Positions 24,484 through 34,616 of a stretch of 64,000 nucleotides of DNA are shown here, one piece after another. Source of the stretch: Devosia sp. 1566 (lineage in GTDB: Bacteria; Pseudomonadota; Alphaproteobacteria; Rhizobiales; Devosiaceae); assembly GCF_004005995.1 (NCBI RefSeq), contig NZ_CP034767.1:3760501-3824500 (forward strand), read 5' to 3'. Within the stretch, counting starts at the first letter, position 1; each line of letters begins with the position of its first letter. The notes below the pieces were generated by a model. The model saw only the letters and a list, made by a program, of their open reading frames with translations, did not search any database and was not told the DNA's origin. The translations under genes and the position numbers were made by a program.

Positions 24484-27400
24484 ATGGGGCGGAAGATGCG
24501 GGTCCGGTTCTTCGTACTATTGGCGATGTTTTGTGGCGCGGCCCAGCTCGTTTCGCCGGCCGCTGCACAATCGGTGACTGAGCAGTTGGTTGGACCGGCC
24601 GACGTGCTCGCGGAGCTTCCCGAGCATGAACTCGTCGTGGTTCAGCAGGCTCTTGCCGCCGCCGGCTTTGATGTCGGATCGGTCGACGGGATACTTGGTC
24701 CCAAGACGAGGGCTGCGGTACGGAGCTATCAGAGCAGCAAGGGCATCCAGGCAACCGGCTTGCTCTCCATCGGCGAGGCGTTCTCGCTGGTGCAGGCCTG
24801 GGGGGGACCCGATGGAGTCCGGGCCATCGAGATGGGGACATTCGGAGACAGGCTTGTAGAGGCATATTTTTCGGGAGAGCCATTTGACGATCAGGAGACA
24901 ATCCTTGACGTCTTGCGTAACAACGACGTGTGGCACTACCTCCTTAAAAGCGTTGGTGACGGTTCCCGCGCCCGGGCAACGGTTCTGGCCACGTCCGAGC
25001 GCTATCTGGAATTTTCCGACCTTCTCGACCTCGATTCCGAAGCCGCCCAGGATGTCCTATCGGCACTGGTCTGGACGTATCAGCAGCTGGACGAGAAGGC
25101 CCAGGCGCGCTGGGAGGCGCTTACCGGGGGACAGTTCGACCTCCTTCATGGGGCGATCGCGGAGGCGAACGGGGATCCAGACGCGAGAGGCTGGTATGAG
25201 CGTGCGGCGGCCAGTTCGTTCGCGCGACAGCGCATTACCGAGATCGACAGCGGAGACTCCTCAGGTCTCGAGCAGCCTGACTGCGCCGTAATGTCACCGG
25301 CTCCCAAACACGCTGACGTCGACCTGCTTGCACAGAGCGGCGAGGTGTTTCGTGCGGGTGAGCCCGTTAAGCTCGTTTGGATGGTTCCCAATCTTGAGCA
25401 GGCATGCGTTGCCCCGTCCTATCTGGTTGTCGCTATGCCGAGTGCCGTCAGGTTTGAAGGAGGGGGATTCTACGTCCTCGCCCCACATGAACCTGCGCCT
25501 TTCGGAATCTCGTTCGCGAACGAGAGCATGCGAGTAGTTGTGCCGCTCCACCTTATGAGGTCTGCGGTCAGCGAAGCGACCTTGCGGATTTTCCAGCTCG
25601 GCACTTTCGACGTTCGCTGGACCGTCGTAGAGGCCGGAGAGATAGAGGCGGCGTTCGCAAGTGACAACACCTCGATTGTGGTGACTCATGGTAGCCCGAG
25701 CGTCGTCATCCAAGATCCCTTCCCCGCTGAAACGCCGATAGACTCGAGGGTGTCCCCGGATGGGGAATTCGAGCTGAGGCAGTTTCGGCGGCATTACGAC
25801 ATCATTTCGCGTTCCAGCGGTTCGCTGGTTTATACAGGGGACGGCTACGATGCGCGGTTTTCCCCGACAGGGCGCTTCGTTCATTCTTTTCGTAACGATG
25901 ACAGTCAGTTTCAGGTGGTCGACGTTTCGGCAGCCGAACTGGTGTTCGAACTCAATCGTGGGGTCGGCGCGAGCCGCGGAGAATACGTCCAGGCGGTGGG
26001 TTGGTCCGCTGGCGATAGTTTCTTGGTTCTGGGCTTCGAAGCGGCGGGCGGAATTGGCTTCCTGCAGACGTTCCTGAATAGGCCGCTGCTCTACAGCTCC
26101 GAGGGGTGCGGCGCGTGTGACTCGTGGAGCTCGTCGACTGTAGTTCTGGACCTCGAGAATTCTCTCGTGTCGATGACAGGCTGGGCTGGCGGATGGACGC
26201 CCCACAGCCTCGCGTTCGACCTGGACTTGTCCTCCTCGTCGAGAGACTTGTCGCTCGTCCTGCGCCACCTCGTCGACCCAAAGTCGCTGCCCGTCTTCGG
26301 TGACGTTGAGAATTGGAACATGAGCGGGCGCCCGCGGTACACCTACAACGCTTTCACCGACCCCAATCCGCGCCCAATGCGGTCTTCGCGGGGGAGCGAC
26401 CAGGCGGCTCTCGCCGACGAGCTCGAGCCGGAGGCAGACCTCCTTGTCGCGGACGTCCCCGAGGGGCTGCTTCGCGGCGTCTTTGAAATGGATCTGTCGG
26501 ACGGGGTCAACAGAAGCAGTCGGTTGGAGAAACGCCTTGCAGATTTTGGGATCACAGTGTTGCCGGCCGGCGAAGTCGAGGTCGACGTGGTGGACTTCGA
26601 ACCGTCCGCATACACTCTCTCAACCGCGGCGCCCGCGGTTCGCGCCGGCCTCATCGATGCGTCTGAGGGCGAAGCGCTAAATGCAGCAGCGGAGGCTTGG
26701 CACAGCACCACCAAAATGTGTCTTGTGATGCGCGCCTCAAGCGCGACAGTGTGGAGTTGGAGGGCGGGCGACGAATTCTATCAAGTCGTTCAGTACATTT
26801 GCTATGAGAGCACGGGCTACATCGCCAATGGGCGAGCCGCTCTGCTCTACTTGCGAGACGATGCGTTTCATGCATTTGCGCTCGGGGACACCGACGGTGA
26901 CAGCGACTTCGTAGACCCCGACGAAGGTCTTGATTCCGCCGTTGACGACAACCCTGAGGCGGTCGTTGAAAAGATTCGTCCACTGGCCACCAACGAACGG
27001 CTACGGATCTTCCGCCCCTGCGACGACCTGCTCGCCTTCGTCAGTCTCAACAGGCGGCTGGTGTTGTTCGATGCCGTCGAAAGAGCGGTTCGGTTCGATG
27101 TGCCAGTCGTTGGGGCCGACCTAGTCTCAGAAGTTCGCTGCCTCGACGGGCGCAACCAGCTTCTCCAGGTCAACAGCGACGGTCAGCTCTTCGTGCGCGA
27201 TATCGCCGACGGCCAGCTCGTCGTCCGCGGCTACTACGTCGACGACGAGCTTGCCTGGTACGACGACAGTCTCGCGTTTGACTCGACCTTCGAGGGTGCC
27301 CGGTACGTCAATCTGAAATTTCCCGGCGACAACAACCTCTATCGCCTCGATCAGTTTGCGCGCGAGCTGCGACGCCCCGGCTTGCTCGATGGCCTATCGG

Positions 27401-28431
27401 GGGGCGAGACGGTGGGCACCGCACTAAGCGTGACGGCTCCGCCGGTCGTCAGCGTCGGTGCCCTGGCAAGCTCCGCGGAGGTGGCCACACTGACCGTCGA
27501 GGGAAACTCCGGCGCCGAGACGGTCGAGGTCTTCCGGGACGGAATGCCAGTGCTTTCACGGGCGCTTGGAGCCGACCCGCGCGCCGCGTTCGAAGTTCCT
27601 CTGCTCCCGGAGACTCGGTGGATCACCGTGCGCGCGCAGGCCGCGAATGGGCTCTACAGTGCCGCCGTCTCAACGCCTGTTGCCGGGAGCGACGCGGCGA
27701 AGGCAGGCCGGCTTTTCTACGTTGGACTCGGCACCGACACCTACTCGGATCAGAGGCTGGAAGACCTCGACTTTGCAGTTTCGGACGCTTCGAGCCTGCA
27801 GCTTACGCTTGAGACTGCGGGTTCGACCTACTACCGCACCATAACGGGCAAGACGTTCGTTAATGTCGAAAGCTTCTCCGAGCCTCTACAGCGGGAGTTT
27901 GACATCATCGCGCACGCCGCAACTGCGGAGGACACGCTTGTTCTCTATGTCTCCGGCCATGGAGTGCTCGGTTCAAATGGTGAGCTGCGCCTGGCGTCGG
28001 GCGCGACCGACCTCGACGACATCGAGGAGACGAGCCTCAGTGTGTCCGACCTCGCCACGATGCTCGATGGCATTCCCTCACGCGTCTTCATTTTCCTCGA
28101 CGTATGCCACGCCGGTGCAATCGAGGGCGTAACCAACGACAACGCCGTCGAGCAGCTTCTGCAGGGCACGGTGAAACCGGTTGTCATCATGTCGGCATCG
28201 AAGGGCCGTCAGTTCAGCAGGGAAGGGGTGGCCTTCGGCGGTGGTGCCTTCACCTCGGCACTGAAAGCCATCCTGACGGATCTCAGCGGAACCGACTTTA
28301 GCGGCAACGGCACCCTCGAGCTCAGCGAGATCTACCCGCTTCTTAAGTCACAGGTCATCCGCCAGACAGCTGGCCAACAAACGCCATGGATCGCGCGATC
28401 GGACATGCCGGGGGAGATCCCCGTCTTCTGA
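24484..28431 (+). CDS. Large exported protein: peptidoglycan-binding domain, long middle, C-terminal caspase domain
   Basis: A 1315-residue protein. After a signal peptide ending near AAAQS, residues ~50-95 form a PG_binding_1 domain (VVQQALAAAGFDV, DGILGPKTRAAVRSYQ). Residues ~310-1060 are a long beta-rich region, possibly propeller-like (DSRVSPDGEFELR, ARFSPTGRFVHSF). The last ~250 residues are a caspase domain: RLFYVGLGTDTY, VLYVSGHGVLG with His1159, and FIFLDVCHAG with Cys1208. The domain order suggests cell-wall anchoring of a protease. An ATG at 24496 is a second possible start. It is followed after 45 bases by the astacin-like gene and is divergent from the other caspase-like gene. Confidence 0.85.
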   Translation: MGRKMRVRFFVLLAMFCGAAQLVSPAAAQSVTEQLVGPADVLAELPEHELVVVQQALAAAGFDVGSVDGILGPKTRAAVRSYQSSKGIQATGLLSIGEAFSLVQAWGGPDGVRAIEMGTFGDRLVEAYFSGEPFDDQETILDVLRNNDVWHYLLKSVGDGSRARATVLATSERYLEFSDLLDLDSEAAQDVLSALVWTYQQLDEKAQARWEALTGGQFDLLHGAIAEANGDPDARGWYERAAASSFARQRITEIDSGDSSGLEQPDCAVMSPAPKHADVDLLAQSGEVFRAGEPVKLVWMVPNLEQACVAPSYLVVAMPSAVRFEGGGFYVLAPHEPAPFGISFANESMRVVVPLHLMRSAVSEATLRIFQLGTFDVRWTVVEAGEIEAAFASDNTSIVVTHGSPSVVIQDPFPAETPIDSRVSPDGEFELRQFRRHYDIISRSSGSLVYTGDGYDARFSPTGRFVHSFRNDDSQFQVVDVSAAELVFELNRGVGASRGEYVQAVGWSAGDSFLVLGFEAAGGIGFLQTFLNRPLLYSSEGCGACDSWSSSTVVLDLENSLVSMTGWAGGWTPHSLAFDLDLSSSSRDLSLVLRHLVDPKSLPVFGDVENWNMSGRPRYTYNAFTDPNPRPMRSSRGSDQAALADELEPEADLLVADVPEGLLRGVFEMDLSDGVNRSSRLEKRLADFGITVLPAGEVEVDVVDFEPSAYTLSTAAPAVRAGLIDASEGEALNAAAEAWHSTTKMCLVMRASSATVWSWRAGDEFYQVVQYICYESTGYIANGRAALLYLRDDAFHAFALGDTDGDSDFVDPDEGLDSAVDDNPEAVVEKIRPLATNERLRIFRPCDDLLAFVSLNRRLVLFDAVERAVRFDVPVVGADLVSEVRCLDGRNQLLQVNSDGQLFVRDIADGQLVVRGYYVDDELAWYDDSLAFDSTFEGARYVNLKFPGDNNLYRLDQFARELRRPGLLDGLSGGETVGTALSVTAPPVVSVGALASSAEVATLTVEGNSGAETVEVFRDGMPVLSRALGADPRAAFEVPLLPETRWITVRAQAANGLYSAAVSTPVAGSDAAKAGRLFYVGLGTDTYSDQRLEDLDFAVSDASSLQLTLETAGSTYYRTITGKTFVNVESFSEPLQREFDIIAHAATAEDTLVLYVSGHGVLGSNGELRLASGATDLDDIEETSLSVSDLATMLDGIPSRVFIFLDVCHAGAIEGVTNDNAVEQLLQGTVKPVVIMSASKGRQFSREGVAFGGGAFTSALKAILTDLSGTDFSGNGTLELSEIYPLLKSQVIRQTAGQQTPWIARSDMPGEIPVF

Positions 28432-28476
28432 TCGCTCAACAGCCGACGACATCAAATCGGATCAAAGGAGGAAGGC

Positions 28477-29445
28477 ATGCGTAGATACTTTTTCGCACTG
28501 CTGGCCAGCACGCTGCTGGGCACCGCCTCGTTCGCCCAAGATACTGAGCAGGTGCTTTACGACGCCAGCGCCTATCCTCAGCATGAGGTTCTATTCGACA
28601 TGTTCGGAACCGTCGAGAAAATCACCTATTCCGAAGTTGCCGACGACGCGATCGTTGACGGCGACGCGAGCCTGGGTCTGCACAGCACAGTTCAGCAGCA
28701 GAACGCGCTGATGATCTTGAAGCTGCTCGAAGGTGTCGACAGCGATGCGATCACCGACACTGCGCTCCGAACGACGATAGACAACCTCAAGACGGCACTC
28801 GAGGAAGAACCGGGAGATAGGGCAGCGATTGCGCCCAACACTAGGGCGTGGCCGACCAACACGATCGCGTACCAATTCGATGCCAGCATCACCAGTGCCG
28901 ACCTGAAGAACACCTTCGAAGTAGCCGTTGCCGAGTGGAATGCCGTCGCTGCGGTGAAGTTTGTCCCGCGAGATAGGCAGGGCGTCTACCTGCGTGTCCG
29001 CGATGCTGACGGCGACGATTGGAAGTGCTCCGCCCAGGTCGGCTACAAGCCCGATTATGGCGGTCACATGAACCTCAACCCGCCATGCACGCTGGGCACG
29101 ATCCTCCACGAGATGCTCCACGTCGCCGGTATCATGCACGAACACCAGCGCAGCGACCGCGACCTCTACCTGAAAATGATCCCCGGCGCGACCGAGGGAA
29201 ACAATTTTGGAATCCGGAGTATTGGCTGGTCAACGCCGTACGACATGTGTTCGATCATGCTGTATGCACCGAACGTGCTCGTCGCAGGCCTCTCCCCGCC
29301 GATTTACCAGATGACGGAGGCAGGGGAGGACCAGCTGCGGGATTGCCGGCCGGCACTCCGGTCCAGTTGCCGCGCTGGAACTCCGGGACAGCGATGCCAA
29401 CTGAGCGCCAACGACGTGCTTGCGCTCAAGCACCTGTACGAGTGA
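28477..29445 (+). CDS. Astacin-like (M12A) zinc metalloprotease, exported
   Basis: A 322-residue protein with a signal peptide (residues 1-20, ending ASFA). LHEMLHVAGIMHEHQRSDRD has the full astacin zinc signature HExxHxxGxxHE at 211-222, and CSIMLY near Met261 is the Met-turn. Residues 20-120 look like a propeptide. AAAGGAGGAAGGC directly before the ATG is a very strong ribosome site. It lies 45 bases after the large caspase-like gene and is probably in the same transcript. Astacins cut proteins outside the cell and are often activated by removal of the propeptide; a caspase-like partner could do this here, which is inference. Confidence 0.88.
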   Translation: MRRYFFALLASTLLGTASFAQDTEQVLYDASAYPQHEVLFDMFGTVEKITYSEVADDAIVDGDASLGLHSTVQQQNALMILKLLEGVDSDAITDTALRTTIDNLKTALEEEPGDRAAIAPNTRAWPTNTIAYQFDASITSADLKNTFEVAVAEWNAVAAVKFVPRDRQGVYLRVRDADGDDWKCSAQVGYKPDYGGHMNLNPPCTLGTILHEMLHVAGIMHEHQRSDRDLYLKMIPGATEGNNFGIRSIGWSTPYDMCSIMLYAPNVLVAGLSPPIYQMTEAGEDQLRDCRPALRSSCRAGTPGQRCQLSANDVLALKHLYE

Positions 29446-30017
29446 GATAGCGTTCATAGCGACACGAAATGTGGTGCGGCGCGGAGATGGTCACTCAGCA
29501 CAAGTGTCGTTTCCGAAGCCCCCCCAATTCGAGGGAGCGGGTTGTTAGGTCTTGGTGTCATCCGAAGTCCGAACGAAAATCGCACGGTCGCTCTGGCTCG
29601 GTGTCACTGCTTGTCGCGTTCCTTACTCCATTGGTTGGCTGACAAACGTAGAGCATTGCGGTCCTGAACGATATATGCCGAGGGGTGTGTTATGTCGTTG
29701 CCGCCCGGCCCGTGACGAGTGGCTAAAAAGACAATCAGCATGCCCATTGTTTGACAAAGTACATTATCGCGCCGTCGGAGCGTAAAATTGGGGGGCAAGG
29801 AGGATACCAGATCTTCCGGTACTAGAAACGAGTCGGTTGAGACCGTGCCCTGTCAATCTCCCCCTTCTGACGCGAAGCAGTCGTAAGCGTTTTCAAAGCC
29901 GCCAGTCTCCTTCCCACCCCGATTGAGCCGTTGGGGACGCCGAACCAAAACGGCGGCTTTTAGGAACTCGCGTGAGCCTGTTTAACGGCCGAAATGGGGC
30001 GCTAATCCGACCAGAAT
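29446..30017. other. Intergenic gap between convergent genes
   Basis: It follows the astacin-like gene and meets the stop of the helicase gene from the other side. Open frames here are short and not protein-like. No RNA gene or clear terminator hairpin with a T-run was found. Confidence 0.5.
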
Positions 30018-32993
30018 CTATCCAGGAACAGGACCGCTCGTTGCGCCTGATCGGGGTTTTGGCTGCCCTCGAAATTTCTCGGACGGCGGCCGCGCGCTTC
30101 CGGAGCAGACCGGAAATCTCACGCAGCCCAAAAAGTCGCCGAAGCGCCCCGACCGCGGCACCAGCCAGCCATCATTGCAGCCCGGGGCAGGACAGTCTTG
30201 AAACACGGCCCCGCATTTGCATTTTACCTCAGGTGAGCCTGATAAGCGGCGTGGCAGACCCGTGCCGCAAACGGAGCAGGCAGGCAAAAAGTTGTCGCAA
30301 AGTCCTTCGTGTTCGCAGCGATACCAAACACGACCGTCCTTGCCGCGGACGTCCATCAAGCGTCCGCCGCATTCCCCGCATTCGTGTACTGGTGGATCGA
30401 GTTGTCCTGCTTGAGCAAGGATGTGCCTTTGACCTTCTTTGATCTCATTTGCGAAGGACGATGGTCGAGCTTTTGACGCCATAATTGTCAGGCTCTGACG
30501 CGCCCTCGTCATCGCGACGTACATCACTCGCCTTTCTTCGGCGTTCTCGAACACCTCCTGTTCCGGCGAAACCAGTGTCAGCAGCGGATCGTCCACAATC
30601 TCGGAGGGAAAACCCATCCGTCCGCTATCGGCGTTCAGAAGGACGACATGGTCCGCCTCAAGGCCTTTGGATCCGTGGATGGTTTTGAAGCTTATGCGCA
30701 GGCCGGGAAAGCGACGCCTCAACGGGGGCATTTCTGGCTCAACAAAACGATAGCGGGCCAGAAGCAGCACTGATGCGGGCTCTCCGCCCGCCTTTGTCGA
30801 GATGCCGGCCAAGATCTCCACGAGCTTTTCTTGCTTGTCGTTCGGGGAGGTGGACACGATGCCGATTGCGGGCTCGGTTGCAGTACCCGCGGGAACGATG
30901 CGTTTAGGCAGTTGTGCAGGATTGCGCAGGATGAAGTCCTTCGCCGCATAGGCAATTTGGTCGATCGACCGAAAAGTGCGGCCAAGATCTACAATCCGGT
31001 GAACAGCGATCTCTTCATCGAAACGCCCGCCGAACTCCTCACCGAAATGGCGCATGAGATGAATATCGGAGCCCGCGAACCTGAAGATGGACTGCCAGTC
31101 GTCCCCTACGGCGAAGATCCGTGTGCCCGGATTTTGCGCTTTGAGCGCCTTCACCAGGCGCGCGCGACCCTGAGATATGTCTTGGAACTCGTCGACTAAG
31201 ATGCGGCTAAACTGACTAATATAGCGACCGGTCTCTACGTATTGGGCAGCACGCAGGACCATGTCTTCGAAGTCGATCCGGCCGCTCAGCCGTGCCTGAT
31301 ACTCGACTAAGACCGGCTCAAAAACTGCGAGGAACGCATGCGCTCGTTCGCCTATTTTCAAGCTACGTGCTTTGGTGCTGCAGTCTAGCAGGCTGTACCC
31401 GCCGCCCTTGAATTTGCGGAGGAACGTGCCGAGTAATTGCGAAAAGCTGTCCATCTGGTGGTGCATCTCCACGATGCGGTCAAACACAGAGTTAGCAGAG
31501 AGGGGTCTAAGGACCACGTGCGGCGCCAGCTTGGCCGCTAACGCGGACAGCAAGCGCCCTTCCTGTCGCTCATAGCTATAAGTCTCGATCAACGTCGTGC
31601 CATGCTCAGCATGGACCTTCCGCTTCCACTCCATCCCGGCAAGATATGCCTCGCGTTTAACGAAAGGCGCGGTGACAAGCCGCTCAGTGCCGTCGTTATT
31701 GCGCTCTCGCCGAACACCGAAGTGCTCGATGTAGATCCCGCTCTCGGTCAAGCGGAAGTCGGGGCAGTAATTCCGCTTGCCGGTGTCGGCGATGGCATGT
31801 TCGTAATCCGGCTCGTACTCGTACCCAATGCCATTCTCATACAGCCAGTTGGCGATCTGCAGCTCTTCATGACTTTTAACCTTCTCACCCTGCAAAGTGC
31901 GGAGGTCCTGCTTCTCCAAATGACAGTAGAACTCATGCTTGGTCTTGAAGTCCCACTCCGATTTTGCCTCGACCAAGAAGTGCGCGAACCATCGAATGAT
32001 CGCCCGAGAAACCTCGGAATTTTCACCAACGAGGTCGTTGATGATCTGTTTGATCAGTTGCGAGAACGCAAAGTCGTCGGTCGCATGTGGCGCAAGTGCA
32101 GGCTTAGAGCCCTCGACCTGACCGATAATGCCGTAGGCCAGTCCGTGGAAGGTTCGGGCCAAGATGGGTACACCGGAACGCTTTTTCACGCGTTCCGACA
32201 TTTCATCTGCAGCATTCTTAGCGAACGCGAGGAGCAGGATGTCCTCTGGGCGGCAGATCCCCGCCTTCACAAGATAAGCTGCCTTGGCGGTAATGACACT
32301 GGTCTTCCCAGAACCGGCGCCGGCGAGCACCAACGTCGCATCTTCGTCCACCACCACGGAAAGCCTCTGTTCGGGGCTTAGCGGCTTGCTCTCGACGGTA
32401 TCGAAGAAGTCCTTGTACCGCTCGAGCTCGGCGGAGACGAACGCCTCCGTGGCAGAGGTCCGCATCGGACCGGGGGCCTCCGCGAACTGTCTGAGCGGCG
32501 CAATGCGTGCCGTCGCGTCAGCACCTATGGCCCTCGGCTGAAGCTTGGAAAGCAGCGAGGCATCTAAGGCCCGAACGTCAGTAAGCAAAGCCGTGGCCGC
32601 ACAGGCGGCGGGGTAACGCGAAGGACGACGCATCATCTCGTCGACCTGCTCCCACAAACGGTCAACCAGGGGCCCCTGTCGTTCCAGAGCGGATAGATTG
32701 AACTCCACCCAGCTGCTTTCGAGCTGGTCGGCGAACCTTCGGGCGTCGCGGAAAGACGCGCCGCGAAGAGAGAGACTTGCTGGTCCGGCGATGGGAATGA
32801 TGAGCGTTGTGCCGAGCAGTCCCTTTCGAACCATCGGCGCGGCGGAAACTTCGTCAAGTGGCACTGACGACACGCTTCGATTTCGGACCAAGTGCAGGAG
32901 ATTTCCGTCGACGGCTATCGAGCGGAAGGTCAAGCCGAATGGGTTGACCAGAAAACCCCAGAGTGGGCGCTCAAACAGCTCAGACAATGTCAC
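30018..32993 (-). CDS. UvrD/HelD-like helicase with a nuclease-like insert and zinc-ribbon tail
   Basis: A 991-residue superfamily 1 helicase. After an N-terminal ~200-residue domain come Walker A LAGAGSGKT (224-231), TFHGLAYGI, DEFQD near 610, VGDDWQSIFRFAG, KTIHGSKGLEADHV and VAMTRARQSL. Between helicase motifs, residues ~374-475 hold KSHEELQIANWL, YCPDFRLTESG and IYIEHFGV, a PD-(D/E)XK-like core as in HelD-type proteins. The end carries CGECGG, CSVCG, CKCG and PGC pairs, consistent with topoisomerase-type zinc ribbons. It likely unwinds DNA or displaces protein in repair or restriction. No clear ribosome site precedes the ATG at 32993. Confidence 0.85.
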   Translation of the reverse strand: MTLSELFERPLWGFLVNPFGLTFRSIAVDGNLLHLVRNRSVSSVPLDEVSAAPMVRKGLLGTTLIIPIAGPASLSLRGASFRDARRFADQLESSWVEFNLSALERQGPLVDRLWEQVDEMMRRPSRYPAACAATALLTDVRALDASLLSKLQPRAIGADATARIAPLRQFAEAPGPMRTSATEAFVSAELERYKDFFDTVESKPLSPEQRLSVVVDEDATLVLAGAGSGKTSVITAKAAYLVKAGICRPEDILLLAFAKNAADEMSERVKKRSGVPILARTFHGLAYGIIGQVEGSKPALAPHATDDFAFSQLIKQIINDLVGENSEVSRAIIRWFAHFLVEAKSEWDFKTKHEFYCHLEKQDLRTLQGEKVKSHEELQIANWLYENGIGYEYEPDYEHAIADTGKRNYCPDFRLTESGIYIEHFGVRRERNNDGTERLVTAPFVKREAYLAGMEWKRKVHAEHGTTLIETYSYERQEGRLLSALAAKLAPHVVLRPLSANSVFDRIVEMHHQMDSFSQLLGTFLRKFKGGGYSLLDCSTKARSLKIGERAHAFLAVFEPVLVEYQARLSGRIDFEDMVLRAAQYVETGRYISQFSRILVDEFQDISQGRARLVKALKAQNPGTRIFAVGDDWQSIFRFAGSDIHLMRHFGEEFGGRFDEEIAVHRIVDLGRTFRSIDQIAYAAKDFILRNPAQLPKRIVPAGTATEPAIGIVSTSPNDKQEKLVEILAGISTKAGGEPASVLLLARYRFVEPEMPPLRRRFPGLRISFKTIHGSKGLEADHVVLLNADSGRMGFPSEIVDDPLLTLVSPEQEVFENAEERRVMYVAMTRARQSLTIMASKARPSSFANEIKEGQRHILAQAGQLDPPVHECGECGGRLMDVRGKDGRVWYRCEHEGLCDNFLPACSVCGTGLPRRLSGSPEVKCKCGAVFQDCPAPGCNDGWLVPRSGRFGDFLGCVRFPVCSGSARPPSEKFRGQPKPRSGATSGPVPG

Positions 32994-33113
32994 GGACCCA
33001 ATAATCGAGGCGACACCTCAGAGGCTTGTCGACCCCGACATCATGCGCCTGGGAACGAAAGGTCAAGTTCGAAGATAGTGAGAAACTGGCGTACTCCACC
33101 ACGGATCTCGTTT

Positions 33114-33960
33114 TCATTGGCTGGTTGCCGCTGGTGTCGCGCGCCACGTTTGAGGGTCGAGTCGCAATGCGGATTCTAAAGGTGCCTTGACGGTGAATAT
33201 TTTGGGTGTTTGCGCGAACAGATGGACTCGATAGAGCTGCCAATGGGTGGAGCGCTCCTGCGCCACGGCCAGTTCATTTCGCGTGATAAAGAATGGTGTC
33301 TGGGCCGCACCGTTCGTGGTCTTCACCTCGATAAGGCGCTCTTGCCCAGTATGGTCAAATGACAGGATGTCGAAACCGGCACCATCACCATCCTCCATCG
33401 CCACCCATCGAATTTTGTTGGCGAGGTCCTTCCGATCCTCAGCAATCAACCGCAGACGTTCGACACCAACAACGAATTCCTCGCCTGCCCTACCAAGCTG
33501 GCGGTTGCGGAAATCGCGCTCCACTGGATCGAACTTGCTCACCAGCCGCTCGAGTGCCGGTCGATACGCACGCGAAGCACTCACCGGCATTTCAGTGAAG
33601 ACATGCTCGGGCGGTGCTCCTGGGATGGGGGGCCCTGTAGGTTGCTGCTCTACCATTTCGCGATTGCCCGTCAGATAACGGTCGGTCGCAGAGAAAAGTG
33701 CCTCTTGATAGTTGGGTGCCGGCTTGTAACCCCAAATCCAAAGGAAGCCCTAACTCCTGCAGCACGGCAGATATGTTCCGATGCTTGAACTCAACCGATG
33801 CTGCCGAGCGGCCGGTGAGCTGCATTAGGGTCGCTCGATGATGGGCCTTCACATATGGTCGTTGCGCAAGTTCGTGACCCAGCATAGCGAAATAGTCGGC
33901 AATGATGGCGTCGAGTTCGTTATCGCTCCACTCCTCGCCCTGTTTGGTCTGTTCGGCCAT
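33114..33960 (-). pseudogene. DUF3883-type protein split by a frameshift
   Basis: The first part, from ATG 33960, has WSDNELDAIIADYFAMLGHEL and SVEFKHRNISAVLQELGLP, the usual N-terminal domain of DUF3883 proteins. The frame then breaks, but the next phase continues the expected sequence WIWGYKPAPNYQEALFSATD and RYLTGNREMVEQQ, and goes on to GRAGEEFV, GDGAGFDILSFD, LIEVKTT and PFFITRNEL, a PD-(D/E)XK-like core with the lysine of EVKTT. One extra base in the AAA run at 33740-33742 explains the break. The protein would be nuclease-like and is often found near helicases and restriction genes, as here. A sequencing error is possible. Confidence 0.8.
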
Positions 33961-34616
33961 AGTCCCCCCCACAACCAGGATGCCTGAATTCGGTGCGGAC
34001 GAGAAGCTATTGCATAGGGGGTGGACCCAAATCCATGACGGTGATCTTGAGGGCGACGCGGTTCCGGAACGACCACTTTTAAGAACGAATAAACGCATCC
34101 CACACGGCTGAGATGGGGCGTATTCCTGCGGGGATAGCGGTCAGACGGAGGTCTGATCCGAACGGCAGCCTTTAGCATCTTAATCTGGTATTTTGAGCGA
34201 CGCGACGCGCGCAATTATTGCCCAACCGCACGTGACAGCATTGGGCAGGCTTCTAACTGTTCAATGTTCGCGCAACATACGATCCGCGCGCTTGCGCAAA
34301 CGGGATAGGTCAAGGCGAACGCCCGTGCGCGACCCAAGTTGTTAGGCGGGCTGGCATCTGTCCCTCATTGATAGAAACGACTCTCCCGCATGGCCAAGTC
34401 GGCCTTGAACGCTCAAGATCGAAAGGCTTTAGGCGCGGACTTCCCGCCCTGAAGTATTGGTGTCGACTAACGTACATGCAGTCAGCGTAATAGATGTGCA
34501 AACATATCTTTGGCTGCTAGCAGAAACGAAGCGGTGTAGCGCTTCATATCTATCCCGTTAAATTTGGCACAATCTTTGCAGGGATCCTGATGAAAGGTGT
34601 GAAGGGAACTAAAATC
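33961..34616. other. Intergenic stretch before an orphan binding-protein gene
   Basis: About 650 bases with only short, non-protein-like frames. The promoter of the gene at 34617 should be in its right part. No RNA or repeat was recognised. Confidence 0.45.

Noticed and set aside
24338-24901. N-terminal extension of the caspase-like gene on the minus strand
   Set aside because: It overlaps the divergent caspase-like gene and is Pro/Arg-rich; the signal peptide starts at 24337.
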